Positions 7,204-15,226 of a DNA stretch of 20,775 nucleotides are shown in pieces. The notes beneath the pieces are model-generated. The model ran no database searches and was not told the origin of the DNA. It saw only the letters and a program-made list of their open reading frames with translations. The position numbers and the translations under genes are program-made. Positions within the stretch are counted from its first letter, which is position 1, and every line of letters begins with the position of its first letter. The stretch is from Candidatus Wallbacteria bacterium (lineage in GTDB: Bacteria; Muiribacteriota; JAQTZZ01): contig JAQTZZ010000065.1 in NCBI GenBank assembly GCA_028687545.1, positions 1 through 20,775 on the forward strand, given 5' to 3'.

Positions 7204-7860
7204 TCAGGCTTCTTCGAAGAACCAGGACTTGAAGCTCACCCAGACCCTTTCCCAGAAGCCCCTGCCGGCACCGGTGACAGTTTCCCTGAGTTTCTGGTTT
7301 TCCTGTTCCAGATTCTCAATTTTGGAATACATTGTCCTGTTCTGTTCCAAAAGTTCCCGGGTAAGTCCAGACTGTTGTTCCATCTTATCTTCTAGAGTGT
7401 GAAGGCATTTAGGCAGTTTATCCAGATCCTGGAGAAATTTAAGCACTTTTAATTGCTTTTCCTGGATCAGTTGCTGATTCATGGCGAGTTCGTTCAGGAC
7501 CACTGAATTGTCGCAAAGGGTTTTCTTAAGGTCGTTCTGGGCATGGATTAGACTGTCTACGGTTTCTTTGACCACCATGCCATTTTTTTCGTCCCTCACA
7601 ATTGAAATCGCAGGGAGGTTTTCATTTTTGAGGGACGCCTCGATTTCCCCCATCGGAAGGCTGTGCTGCTTGCTGAGGGTTCTGATCTTCAAGAAAAGAT
7701 TGATGTCTTTATCTGTAAAAACGATGCTGTTGAAAGGGCCGCGATGGATCGGTTCGAAATACTTGCGAAATTTCTTAAGATAGAATCTGAGGGTAGTTTC
7801 CCGGATGTTGGTAATGCGCTCCACATCCTGCAGCGTAAATGTCTCCAGATTATCGCTCAT
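7204..7860 (-). CDS. MerR-like DNA-binding protein with long coiled coil and Trp-rich tail
   Basis: 218 aa, last gene of the operon. Its ATG overlaps the activator's stop codon (ATGA, 7857-7860) and follows GAGGAGG. Residues about 8-75 match a MerR-type winged helix: FTLQDVERITNIRETTLRFY, then a wing and FTDKDINLFLKI. Residues about 97-195 are Leu/Gln/Glu-rich heptads predicted as coiled coil. The C-terminus from 201 (FWERVWVSFKSWFF) is short, amphipathic and Trp/Phe-rich, as in membrane-surface or protein-docking helices. The usual MerR effector domain and metal-binding Cys are absent. MerR-HTH plus coiled coil recalls chromosome-anchoring proteins such as RacA in layout only. I infer a structural or accessory DNA-binding protein acting with the sigma-54 activator. 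Confidence 0.75.
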   Translation of the reverse strand: MSDNLETFTLQDVERITNIRETTLRFYLKKFRKYFEPIHRGPFNSIVFTDKDINLFLKIRTLSKQHSLPMGEIEASLKNENLPAISIVRDEKNGMVVKETVDSLIHAQNDLKKTLCDNSVVLNELAMNQQLIQEKQLKVLKFLQDLDKLPKCLHTLEDKMEQQSGLTRELLEQNRTMYSKIENLEQENQKLRETVTGAGRGFWERVWVSFKSWFFEEA

Positions 7861-9296
7861 TTGCTATCCTCCTCTGTACCTGGGAACAATTTATACTTTT
7901 CCATCTTACTTCTCAAGGTGTTGCGGTTTATACCAAGGACGGCGGATGTTTTTACCTGGTTCCCAGTGAACTTATCGAGAGCTGTGCGGATAACTGCGAA
8001 CTCTGCTCTGCCGATGATGCGATCGAAGATGTCTGAGGCTTCTTCGGACAGAAGTTTTTCACACTCTATTCTAATCACTTCCTCAAGAGAATCCCCTGTC
8101 TTCAGAAGCATATTTCCGGCTGCCGCCAGCGGATCCACCGGCAGATTGATGTGGTCAGGGAGTATTTCAATGTCGCGGCATACTGCGAGAGCGCTTTCCA
8201 TCACATTCTTGAGTTCACGGATATTTCCAGGCCAGGAATATTGAAGCAGCTTATCCACTGCCAGCTTGGAAACACCCTGAACCGGGCTCTGGTACTGGAG
8301 GTTATAGCTTTTAACAAAGTAATCGGCCAGGATGGGAATATCGACCTTGCGTTCCCGAAGCGGTGGCATGTGAAGGTGAATCACCTTGAGTCTGTGATAC
8401 AGGTCTTCACGGAACTTGCCTTCGCGGATCGCTTCCAGCAGGTTTTTGTTAGTCGCCGCCAGGATCCTGATGTCGACTTTGATCGGCTGATTGCTGCCGA
8501 TCCTGACGATCTCCCTTTCCTGGAGCACTCTCAACAGTTTGGCCTGCACCTCAATGTCCATGTCTCCAATCTCGTCAAGCAGCAGGGTCCCCCCGTTCGC
8601 AAGTTCGAACTTGCCGATCTTTGTTCCCTGGGCTCCTGTGAAAGCTCCCTTTTCGTGTCCGAAGAGCTCTGATTCGATCAGATTCAGGGGAATCGCAGTG
8701 CAGTTGACTGCCAGGAAACATCGCTCGGACCGGCTGCTGTTGTCGTGGAGGGCTCTGGCTATGACTTCCTTGCCCACCCCTGATTCACCAGTGATAAGCA
8801 CTGTGACATCCGAATCTGAGATCCTGCCGATCAGTTTGTAGATCTCATGCATTTTTTCCGACTTTTCAATCACGATTCCCGGACGTTCGGTTTTATCGGT
8901 TTTCTTGGTGGCAAGGAGAAGGCTCTGCGTCGCCAGACTCTTTTCCACTATATAGAGGAGGTTGTCGATATCGATTGGCTTTACCAGGAAATCGTAAGCG
9001 CCAAGTTTCATGGCTTTGATGGTCGTGCTCATATCGTTGTAAGCTGAAACCATGATCACCATCACCCTGTCCTCGAATTCTTCCTTGATCTTCTGAAGCA
9101 GAGTCAGGCCATCGATTTCCGGCATTTTTATATCCAGCACAGAAACCGCGATTTCATTGGACTTGACCAGTTCCAGTGCTTCCCGGCCGTCTTTGGCAAG
9201 CAACACTTCATACCCGGCCTTTTCCAGGGCTACCCTGGCTGCCATGCGGACGCTTTTTTCATCGTCTGCGAACAGAATTTTGTATGTTTTACTCAT
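7857..9296 (-). CDS. Sigma-54-dependent response regulator, NtrC family
   Basis: A full-length 479-aa activator. Receiver domain (about 5-120): acidic pocket Asp11/Asp12, phospho-acceptor Asp55 (VLDIKMPE), Lys106 (LVKPID). AAA+ domain (about 140-370): Walker A GESGVGKE (170-177), the sigma-54-contacting GAFTGA loop (217-222), Walker B GGTLLLDE (235-242), and PPLRERKVDIP. A Fis-type helix-turn-helix ends the protein (NQVKTSAVLGINRNTLRSKM). It should form ATP-driven rings at upstream sites and remodel sigma-54 polymerase when phosphorylated. Its ATG follows AAAGGAG and overlaps the kinase stop by 4 bp; its own stop overlaps the next start by 4 bp. The kinase next to it is the obvious partner, and the sigma-54 promoter at 7076-7091 the nearest candidate target. 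Confidence 0.96.
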   Translation of the reverse strand: MSKTYKILFADDEKSVRMAARVALEKAGYEVLLAKDGREALELVKSNEIAVSVLDIKMPEIDGLTLLQKIKEEFEDRVMVIMVSAYNDMSTTIKAMKLGAYDFLVKPIDIDNLLYIVEKSLATQSLLLATKKTDKTERPGIVIEKSEKMHEIYKLIGRISDSDVTVLITGESGVGKEVIARALHDNSSRSERCFLAVNCTAIPLNLIESELFGHEKGAFTGAQGTKIGKFELANGGTLLLDEIGDMDIEVQAKLLRVLQEREIVRIGSNQPIKVDIRILAATNKNLLEAIREGKFREDLYHRLKVIHLHMPPLRERKVDIPILADYFVKSYNLQYQSPVQGVSKLAVDKLLQYSWPGNIRELKNVMESALAVCRDIEILPDHINLPVDPLAAAGNMLLKTGDSLEEVIRIECEKLLSEEASDIFDRIIGRAEFAVIRTALDKFTGNQVKTSAVLGINRNTLRSKMEKYKLFPGTEEDSK

Positions 9297-11101
9297 CTGC
9301 GCTCCTTTTCCGGCAAAATGATCCTGAATGTGGTCCCGCTATCCGGGACTGAGTCCACTTCGATTTTCCCTGAATGTTCTTCCACGATCCGTTTGACTAG
9401 GGCCAGACCAAGACCACTGCCTGATTCCCTGGTGGTGAAGAAGGGAGTGAAAATGCGCTTCAGGTTTTCCTGATTGATGCCTTCACCATAGTCGCTCACC
9501 GAAATGATCACCAGGCCGTTTTTGCGCTCGCCGTTTATGGAGAGGCGGGTGGCTTTGCCTGCCATTGCCTGCACACCGTTTTTCAAGAGATTCAGAAAAA
9601 CCTGCTTCAGTTTATTGAAATCAGCGTCAAGTTCAAGGGTTCCGACATTTATCTCCACTGCTACTCCATATTTTTCCAGAAATGGTTTTAAAAGCAGGCA
9701 AACGGTGTTGAGAAGATCCATCAGCAGGAATCTGCTTTGCTTGAAAGCTGAAGGCCTCGTGTATTCCAGAATGCCGGAAACGATGGAATCCAGCCGGTCG
9801 ACCTCGCCCAGGATTACTTCGATGAATTCATTGCGCTCAGGCTGATTACCGAGATCCTGTTTCAGCACCTGCACCAGCATTCTGATCCCGGAGAGGGGAT
9901 TCCTGATTTCATGAGCCAGGGAAGCCGCCATTTCTCCGATCAGAGACAGCCTTGCTTTGATTTCCAGTTCATGCTTGAGATTCTTGATCTCGGATTTGTC
10001 CGAGAGCGTGACAGCTGCTCCGAGCAGTTCGCCCTTTTCGTTTTTGAAAGGAAAGGAAGAGGCCTCGAAAAAGCTGTTCCCCTGTGCGATTTCGAAGTTC
10101 TGGGTGAATTTACTGCTCTTCAATGTGTCTTCCAGAAGGTTCAGGACAGGTGAATCTCCCAGGGCTTTGAAGTCCTGCCCGATTAATTGTGAAGAAAGAT
10201 TCGGGAAAAAAGTTGCGGCAGCAGAGTTGAAGCTGTTGATTCTGTAATCGGTGTCGATTGTGAGAAGTCCCGCGGGCATGGACTCGAGGATGCCATCGGC
10301 GCGACTTTTAACAAGCACGATGCTGTTGAGAAGTTGTTGAACTCCTGCGAGCTGGGAAGACAGGATTTTCAGACTGATGATATCCTGCTCGTTATAAGCA
10401 TAGGACCTATAAGTCCCGATGGCCAGGATCCCGAGCAGCTTGTCGCCGCTTTCGATCGGCATTGCGAGGTAGGATTTCACTTTTTCATCATAAAAAAGCA
10501 GAGGCTTGCGGTTTTCCGCGACTTCGCCCAGAGGTCCCACACCAGGTTTAATATTCTGCTCGATCTTGATTTTTTCCAGGTTGGTTCCATGTGATTTATG
10601 CAGCTGCAGCAGGTTTTCGGAATCATTCCAGAGATAGAGCAGCCCGATATCAAAATAGATGAATTTGCTGACCACTTCGATCAGGGTCGAAATGCCTCCG
10701 GACAGGTCGACCAGATTGTTGGCGTTGCGGGAGATTTCATAGAGAGTGTTTAATCTGGAAAGCTGGAATCTGGCTGAGCTCTCGCTCACTTCTTGATAAA
10801 ACATGAAAGTGATCAGATTCTGAATATCCTCAGGAAGTTTGAAATCCGGTCTGGCACCCTCCAGCACCAGCCTGCCGATCAGAGCCTGATGGTAAAACAG
10901 GGGTATCCCAGGCCAGCCCGCAGAAACTCCGGCTTTCTCCTCCATCGGTCTGGAGGATTGCCAGAGCTGGTAATTCTTGCTGTCCAAATAATAAAGGCTG
11001 ATATTGGTGAGAGAAAACTCTGTCTTGACCCGTTCCAGGACCTTCTCAAGTGCTACCGGCAGTTTGTGAACGGTCAAGATCAGAAGCAGTTCACTCAGCA
11101 T
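9293..11101 (-). CDS. Cytosolic GAF-PAS sensor histidine kinase
   Basis: I choose the ATG at 11101 (602 aa, MLSELLLILT), with GGTGG just upstream; a GTG at 11107 is possible. No membrane helix, so it senses a cytosolic signal. Order: an N-terminal helical/GAF-like region (1-110), a GAF domain (about 115-265), a PAS domain (about 268-375), a HisKA dimerisation domain with H-box SLAHEIRNP (His397), and an HATPase domain with N-box NLLKNG (Asn508), G1 DYGEG, an FTPFFTT F-box and G2 GSGLGLAL. All kinase motifs are intact. The HisKA type and pairing with an NtrC-like regulator are NtrB-like. It overlaps the upstream HAD gene by 11 bp and the regulator gene by 4 bp. GAF domains often bind cyclic nucleotides or small metabolites, so a purine-linked ligand is an attractive guess given the neighbours. 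Confidence 0.94.
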   Translation of the reverse strand: MLSELLLILTVHKLPVALEKVLERVKTEFSLTNISLYYLDSKNYQLWQSSRPMEEKAGVSAGWPGIPLFYHQALIGRLVLEGARPDFKLPEDIQNLITFMFYQEVSESSARFQLSRLNTLYEISRNANNLVDLSGGISTLIEVVSKFIYFDIGLLYLWNDSENLLQLHKSHGTNLEKIKIEQNIKPGVGPLGEVAENRKPLLFYDEKVKSYLAMPIESGDKLLGILAIGTYRSYAYNEQDIISLKILSSQLAGVQQLLNSIVLVKSRADGILESMPAGLLTIDTDYRINSFNSAAATFFPNLSSQLIGQDFKALGDSPVLNLLEDTLKSSKFTQNFEIAQGNSFFEASSFPFKNEKGELLGAAVTLSDKSEIKNLKHELEIKARLSLIGEMAASLAHEIRNPLSGIRMLVQVLKQDLGNQPERNEFIEVILGEVDRLDSIVSGILEYTRPSAFKQSRFLLMDLLNTVCLLLKPFLEKYGVAVEINVGTLELDADFNKLKQVFLNLLKNGVQAMAGKATRLSINGERKNGLVIISVSDYGEGINQENLKRIFTPFFTTRESGSGLGLALVKRIVEEHSGKIEVDSVPDSGTTFRIILPEKERR

Positions 11102-11786
11102 TGCCACCGCCGATGATATTCATGAAATCATTAATTTCGGATAAATCAGACAGCAGATAGTCAGGTTTTAAAAGTTCCAGCTCTTCATAAGAAGTATGAC
11201 CGGAGGCCACAGCGATGATTCTGGCTGAATTTTCATGAGCACAGTTGATATCACCGGGAGCATCCCCCACTAGAAAGATCTGATCAAGGGGAAAGGAGCA
11301 GCCGAATTTTTTTTCACAGCGGGAGACTGCGATCGGGAAGAGATTCGGTCTGTCTCTGGCATCATCACCATAGGCTCCGGTCGGGAAATAACTTTCAAGT
11401 TTGAAAAAATCCAGTTTCAGATAGGCACTTTCCCGGATATTTCCGGTCAGCAGTCCGAGGTGCAGATCATCATGTGCTGCAAGTTCCGAGATGATTTCCG
11501 CCACCCCTGGCAGGATCCGTGGCTTTTCGGCAATTTTCAATTCATAAGGCAGAAAATTCACGTAATTCTCAAGGATCTGTTCGACCAGTTCCTCAGTCAT
11601 TTCAATGTCTAGAATCCCAAGCAGTTCATCTATCACCTGCAGATCGGTTTTTCCGCACAAAGAATAATCAAGCTGCGACATATCCTTGTGAGTGCATTCC
11701 ATAAATGCCAGTTCAAAAGCGTGTCTGCCTGCTTCATCTGTGTCGATGAGGGTTCCGTCTATGTCAAAGAGGATCAGTTTTGACAT
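11091..11786 (-). CDS. HAD-superfamily phosphatase (phosphoglycolate phosphatase-like)
   Basis: 231 aa. HAD motif I FDIDGTLID (nucleophile Asp8, Asp10), motif II LLTGN (Thr114), a basic residue region (about 155-160) and motif IV FLVGDAPGDI (Asp175, Asp179). The helical cap between motifs I and II is the C1 type of the phosphoglycolate phosphatase/beta-phosphoglucomutase subgroup. These enzymes remove phosphate from small sugar phosphates, nucleotides or phosphoglycolate; the exact substrate is not readable. It starts inside the 3' end of the nucleotidase gene (23-bp overlap) behind AGGAT, so the two are probably translationally coupled. With MTA phosphorylase and 5'-nucleotidase upstream, a nucleotide or sugar-phosphate salvage step is a fair inference. 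Confidence 0.9.
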   Translation of the reverse strand: MSKLILFDIDGTLIDTDEAGRHAFELAFMECTHKDMSQLDYSLCGKTDLQVIDELLGILDIEMTEELVEQILENYVNFLPYELKIAEKPRILPGVAEIISELAAHDDLHLGLLTGNIRESAYLKLDFFKLESYFPTGAYGDDARDRPNLFPIAVSRCEKKFGCSFPLDQIFLVGDAPGDINCAHENSARIIAVASGHTSYEELELLKPDYLLSDLSEINDFMNIIGGGNAE

Positions 11787-13227
11787 CGATCCTGCCTTCC
11801 AGCACAGGTTTGGGATTAGGATTCTTCACGAGATAGGACCGCACCAGCTCGCGAATTTCAATCCCGTTGAACTGGTTGTCCACTTGTTTTTTTCCTTTGA
11901 AAACAGTGTACCCGTCTCCACCGTCTGCTATGAAATCAGGTACTGCCACCAGATAAGTTCTGCCTTCTTCAAGTGGTTTCCCGTCCCTTTCGATGATCAG
12001 TCCCTCAGAACTGTTCTTCAGACTGGCCCGGTATGAAATGCCTGAGACAACAGCGAATCTACCGTGAATCGATTCGTCGACTGCCGCATTCAGTCCATGT
12101 TTGATCATTTCCGTGATTTCCTTTTTGTCCAGGCGATAAAAAACCACACTGTTATTGAACGGCAGAGTATTGTAAAGGTCCTCACCTGTGATTGTACCCT
12201 GGGGAAGGCTTTTCCTGATTCCACCTGCATTCAGCATTGCTATGTCTGCGCCTGTTTCCAGGCGGATCGCATCAGTCAGCAGATTCCCGATCTTGGTTTC
12301 TCCGCGGTTGACCCCCGGATCGACCGGAAGCGGCTCTAGGAGTGTGGCAATTGGCTGTCCGAGAGCTGCTTTAAGCTTGGCGCGGTATTCTTCAGCGATC
12401 GGTTTGATGAACGGGTCGTCCATCAGATAAGGCTTGACTTCGATCAGTCCTCCGGTCACAGTTTTTTTCGCTTCGATGCTGATCTTCAGGAATCCGATGT
12501 ATTGGCCCTGAGTGCCTGCCTGGACAATCGTGGTGTTCCCGGTTCTGTATGGTTTTTCTATCACATCATGGGAATGTCCACCCAGGATCAGGTCGATCTG
12601 GGGGAATTTTCCAGCCAGTTTTTTATCTTCAACAAATCCGAGATGCGATACTGCAATGATGAAATCCGTCCCCTTTTTTTTGAATTCCTTGAGTATTTTT
12701 GCGGTTTCTGCGGTCACCTTGAGGAATGAAAAATCGCAGGTGGCCTTGGGATTGGAAAGACTGGCCGCGTCCTCGGTGGTAAGTCCCAGAATACCGATTT
12801 TCTTGTAGCCGATCGTCATTATTGTGGAGCTGACGATCGGAAAATCAACTTTTGGGACTACATTGGTCGACAGAAACGGCAGATGATACTTTTCCGACAA
12901 TTCTTTCAGCCTTGGAGAAGGGTAATCGAATTCGTGGTTCCCGAAGGTGTGAAAAGTAAAGGGCATCATCTCAAAGATCCTGGCTACGGACTCACCCTGA
13001 AAGTAATTGGCATAGACAGAGCCTGACAGAAAATCGCCTGAGTCAAAGAAAAGGCAGGGACAGTGCCGCAGGCTGATTCCCTTGAACAGGGTCTCAATTT
13101 TGGCTATCTGGCAATTGTCGCCTTGATAGAGATAACCATGGAAGTCATTGAGATGGCAGATGTAAAATGTTTCTGCATGCAGGGTCAGGGAAAGGAAGAG
13201 TAACAGGATAGAGATGAATTTTTTCAT
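11764..13227 (-). CDS. Secreted 5'-nucleotidase / 2',3'-cyclic phosphodiesterase family protein (UshA-like)
   Basis: 487 aa with a clear signal peptide (MKKFISILLLFLSLTLHA). N-terminal metallophosphatase domain: HLNDFHG (Asp28, His30), FDSGDF (Asp62, Asp65), FGNHEFDY (96-102), VSHLG and GGHSHD, which supply the two-metal site. The C-terminal 5_nucleotid_C domain contains IGNLLTDAIR, MLNAGGIR and DLYNTLPFNN, the nucleotide-binding part. Family members hydrolyse extracellular or periplasmic nucleotides to nucleosides and phosphate; UshA-like enzymes may also cleave UDP-sugars. It begins with an ATGA overlap on the MTA phosphorylase stop, using a GGGAGG about 12 nt upstream inside that gene. The pairing suggests nucleotide breakdown outside and purine salvage inside. 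Confidence 0.94.
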   Translation of the reverse strand: MKKFISILLLFLSLTLHAETFYICHLNDFHGYLYQGDNCQIAKIETLFKGISLRHCPCLFFDSGDFLSGSVYANYFQGESVARIFEMMPFTFHTFGNHEFDYPSPRLKELSEKYHLPFLSTNVVPKVDFPIVSSTIMTIGYKKIGILGLTTEDAASLSNPKATCDFSFLKVTAETAKILKEFKKKGTDFIIAVSHLGFVEDKKLAGKFPQIDLILGGHSHDVIEKPYRTGNTTIVQAGTQGQYIGFLKISIEAKKTVTGGLIEVKPYLMDDPFIKPIAEEYRAKLKAALGQPIATLLEPLPVDPGVNRGETKIGNLLTDAIRLETGADIAMLNAGGIRKSLPQGTITGEDLYNTLPFNNSVVFYRLDKKEITEMIKHGLNAAVDESIHGRFAVVSGISYRASLKNSSEGLIIERDGKPLEEGRTYLVAVPDFIADGGDGYTVFKGKKQVDNQFNGIEIRELVRSYLVKNPNPKPVLEGRIDVKTDPL

Positions 13228-14090
13228 TTTTTTACATACCTCCCTATCAAGAGTTTGAGTTTTTGCTTTGTTTTCTGCGGGATTTTGTCCGGGCTGGTCA
13301 TGATCGCGTTTTCAAGACTATGCTGACAGGGGTGATCTTTTTCGGAAAAAGTGGCAGGGTCTGTGAGCAAGCGCGTCATCAACTTTTTCACATTTTCCGA
13401 ATTCTTTTTAAGGGTGTCGAGAACCATTTCCACACTCACTGTTTCACCCTTCCAGACATCATAATCAGTGGCAAGGGCGATGGTTACATAGCAGAGTTCA
13501 GCTTCTCTCGCCAGCTTGGCTTCCGGCAGAGCTGTCATCCCGATCACTGATGCCTTGAGGGATCTGAAAAAATGGGACTCGGCCCTGGTCGAGAACTGAG
13601 GCCCCTCGATGCAGACATAGGTGCCTCCGAGGTGGGTATTTATTTTAAGGGATTTCGCGTGTTTGCCGGTCAGGGTCGAGAGAGAAGGGCAGAAGGGGTC
13701 CGCAAATCCGATATGCCCTACTGCTCCATCTCCGAAGAACGAGCAGGGTCTGTATTTAGTGTGGTCAAAAAGCTGATCAGGGATCACGAAGTGGCCGGGT
13801 TTGATCTCTTCTCTTAGCGATCCCACTGCGCTGATGCTGATCACCTTGGAGACCCCAAGTGATTTCAGGGCATAGATATTGGCTCGATTGTTGAGCTCAG
13901 TCGGTGAAATGCAGTGTCCGCGTCCATGACGGGGCAGGAAAGCTACTGCTCTGCCATCGATTTCTCCGATGATGATTGCATCAGAAGGGTTGCCGAAAGG
14001 CGTCCTGACTCTTTTTTCCTTGATTATCTTCAGGTTGTCCAGGTTATAGATGCCTGTTCCACCAATTACTGCGACTGTGATTGGTTTCAT
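13224..14090 (-). CDS. mtnP: S-methyl-5'-thioadenosine phosphorylase
   Basis: 288 aa, first gene of the six-gene operon; ATG at 14090 with GGAGGAGAT upstream. The reaction is methylthioadenosine plus phosphate to adenine plus 5-methylthioribose-1-phosphate, in the methionine salvage pathway. Motifs: GGTGIY (10-15), phosphate-binding PRHGRGH, SAVGSL, EGPQFSTRAES and IGMTALPEAKLAREAELCY followed by ATDYDVW. The last block favours MTA phosphorylase over purine nucleoside phosphorylase, though a guanosine/inosine-specific relative cannot be excluded. The C-terminal about 25 residues are Lys-rich. No mtnA or other methionine salvage genes are nearby, so here it may mainly supply adenine. Confidence 0.92.
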   Translation of the reverse strand: MKPITVAVIGGTGIYNLDNLKIIKEKRVRTPFGNPSDAIIIGEIDGRAVAFLPRHGRGHCISPTELNNRANIYALKSLGVSKVISISAVGSLREEIKPGHFVIPDQLFDHTKYRPCSFFGDGAVGHIGFADPFCPSLSTLTGKHAKSLKINTHLGGTYVCIEGPQFSTRAESHFFRSLKASVIGMTALPEAKLAREAELCYVTIALATDYDVWKGETVSVEMVLDTLKKNSENVKKLMTRLLTDPATFSEKDHPCQHSLENAIMTSPDKIPQKTKQKLKLLIGRYVKK

Positions 14091-14116
14091 ATCTCCTCCA
14101 GAATTCCGATTCTATA

Positions 14117-14145
14117 ATTATTTCATATTTGACCAGCGCATGCAA
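14117..14145 (-). promoter_or_regulatory. Sigma-70-type promoter of the mtnP operon
   Basis: On the minus strand TTGCAT (14145-14140), 17-bp spacer, AATAAT (14122-14117; 5/6 to consensus). The predicted start is near 14110, giving a leader of about 20 nt with the GGAGGAG site. The -35 lies 14 bp from the palindromic element at 14160. Confidence 0.45.
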
Positions 14146-14159
14146 TCGGAAAAAATATC

Positions 14160-14266
14160 GTAGGGGCACTCCTCGCGGGTGCCCGAACTACCATGAAAAT
14201 GCCCAACAGAGGGTGGATTTTACATCCACGCCCTGGAGAACGGGCAACGGCGAGCATTTCCCCTAC
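14160..14266. repeat. Palindromic REP/MITE-like element with GTAGGGG ends
   Basis: The element is bounded by GTAGGGG (14160-14166) and CCCCTAC (14260-14266). Inside are two further stems: GGGCAC/GTGCCC (14164-14169 with 14179-14184) and GTGGAT/ATCCAC (14213-14218 with 14224-14229). It has no coding potential worth calling and fills much of the 304-bp divergent gap. Structure of this kind is typical of non-autonomous elements or REP clusters mobilised in trans. Only one copy is in this window. Confidence 0.6.
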
Positions 14267-14326
14267 ACGGATTCCAAAGACGGCCGATAGAAAATATTAA
14301 CCTGGAAACTGAGATTGAATTTTGAT

Positions 14327-14354
14327 TTGAAAATGAATTATTTCAGGTTATACT
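14327..14354 (+). promoter_or_regulatory. Sigma-70-type promoter of the cell-wall gene pair
   Basis: TTGAAA (14327-14332, 5/6), 16-bp spacer, TATACT (14349-14354, 5/6). The predicted start near 14361 leaves a 34-nt leader with GGAG before the ATG at 14395. Confidence 0.6.
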
Positions 14355-14394
14355 TAACTGTTGGCATTTTGTGGAAACCAGCAGTGGAGAGCTG

Positions 14395-15219
14395 ATGAAA
14401 AGTTTTCTTTCACTGATTATCGCCGCATTGGTTCTGTCCCTGCCTGTTGCAGCGGAACCTCTGATCATTAAAGTGAGAACACAGGGAATGGAGAAAAAAC
14501 CTGCGCAGGAACATCCGGTCGCTGCTGCTTCTATGGCTCCCTGCCAGTCTGCTGCACCTATTGTAATCCATGTGACCAGACGGATGCCCGTCCTTCCAGC
14601 AAAAGAGTCTTCCAATCCTCTCTATGCAAATCTATCCAGATTTATCAAGATCCATGGCCAGATCCCTACTTTATATCATACCGTAGAAGAGCGTCATTTC
14701 GACGATTACCGCATCCAGGAAATTGTAGACAAGCAGAATCGTACGATCTCAGTCTGCAAAGACAATTTTTACCGTGCCCTCTGCAGGCAGGGTTCAGGGA
14801 TCCTGGAAGACGGACGCGCAGTGAGCATCGTCGGCAAGAATCAGTTCCATGTGCTGCCTAAAAACTGTCTGGGTATCACTTCCAGCGGCAATCCAGTAAT
14901 CCCATTTCATACCCTGGCTGTAGATCCCGAGAAAATGCCTCTGGGAAGCGTTTATTACATTCCACGCACCAGAGGGCTGAAGCTTCCGGACGGTTCCACT
15001 CATGACGGATTCTGGTTCGCCCATGACACAGGTGCTGCTTTCCGCGGATCCGGTCAATGCCGGATCGATCTATATGTAGGAAACAGCGAGGGTATCAATT
15101 TCATGGGAAAACACGGAATCAGGTCCTTCCGCGTCCTGCAGGTTTATAAAGTTGACGATTCCACCAGAAGGCTGATTTACGATAAATACAGAGTAGCCTT
15201 ATCCAAAGTCAGAAAATAA
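14395..15219 (+). CDS. Exported 3D-domain protein (MltA-like lytic transglycosylase fold)
   Basis: I prefer the ATG at 14395 over the GTG at 14371 because GGAG lies 6-7 nt before it and the protein then starts with a signal peptide (MKSFLSLIIAALVLSLP). 274 aa. The C-terminal part carries the three aspartates that name the 3D domain: Asp177 (LAVDPEKMPLG), Asp211 (AHDTGAAFRG) and Asp225 (RIDLYVG). The domain is the catalytic barrel of MltA and of many peptidoglycan-acting proteins that cleave glycan strands. The middle (about 75-165) is not recognised. It stops 7 bp before a polysaccharide deacetylase gene, so a shared role in peptidoglycan remodelling is likely. Activity is inferred from the aspartates. 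Confidence 0.88.
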   Translation: MKSFLSLIIAALVLSLPVAAEPLIIKVRTQGMEKKPAQEHPVAAASMAPCQSAAPIVIHVTRRMPVLPAKESSNPLYANLSRFIKIHGQIPTLYHTVEERHFDDYRIQEIVDKQNRTISVCKDNFYRALCRQGSGILEDGRAVSIVGKNQFHVLPKNCLGITSSGNPVIPFHTLAVDPEKMPLGSVYYIPRTRGLKLPDGSTHDGFWFAHDTGAAFRGSGQCRIDLYVGNSEGINFMGKHGIRSFRVLQVYKVDDSTRRLIYDKYRVALSKVRK

Positions 15220-15226
15220 TCCATCC

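Noticed and set aside
10334-11116. Plus-strand ORFs opposite the histidine kinase gene
   Set aside because: Antisense shadows of a gene with complete kinase motifs.
14081-14290. Plus-strand ORF in the mtnP/3D-protein gap
   Set aside because: It runs through the palindromic element and has no SD site or motif.
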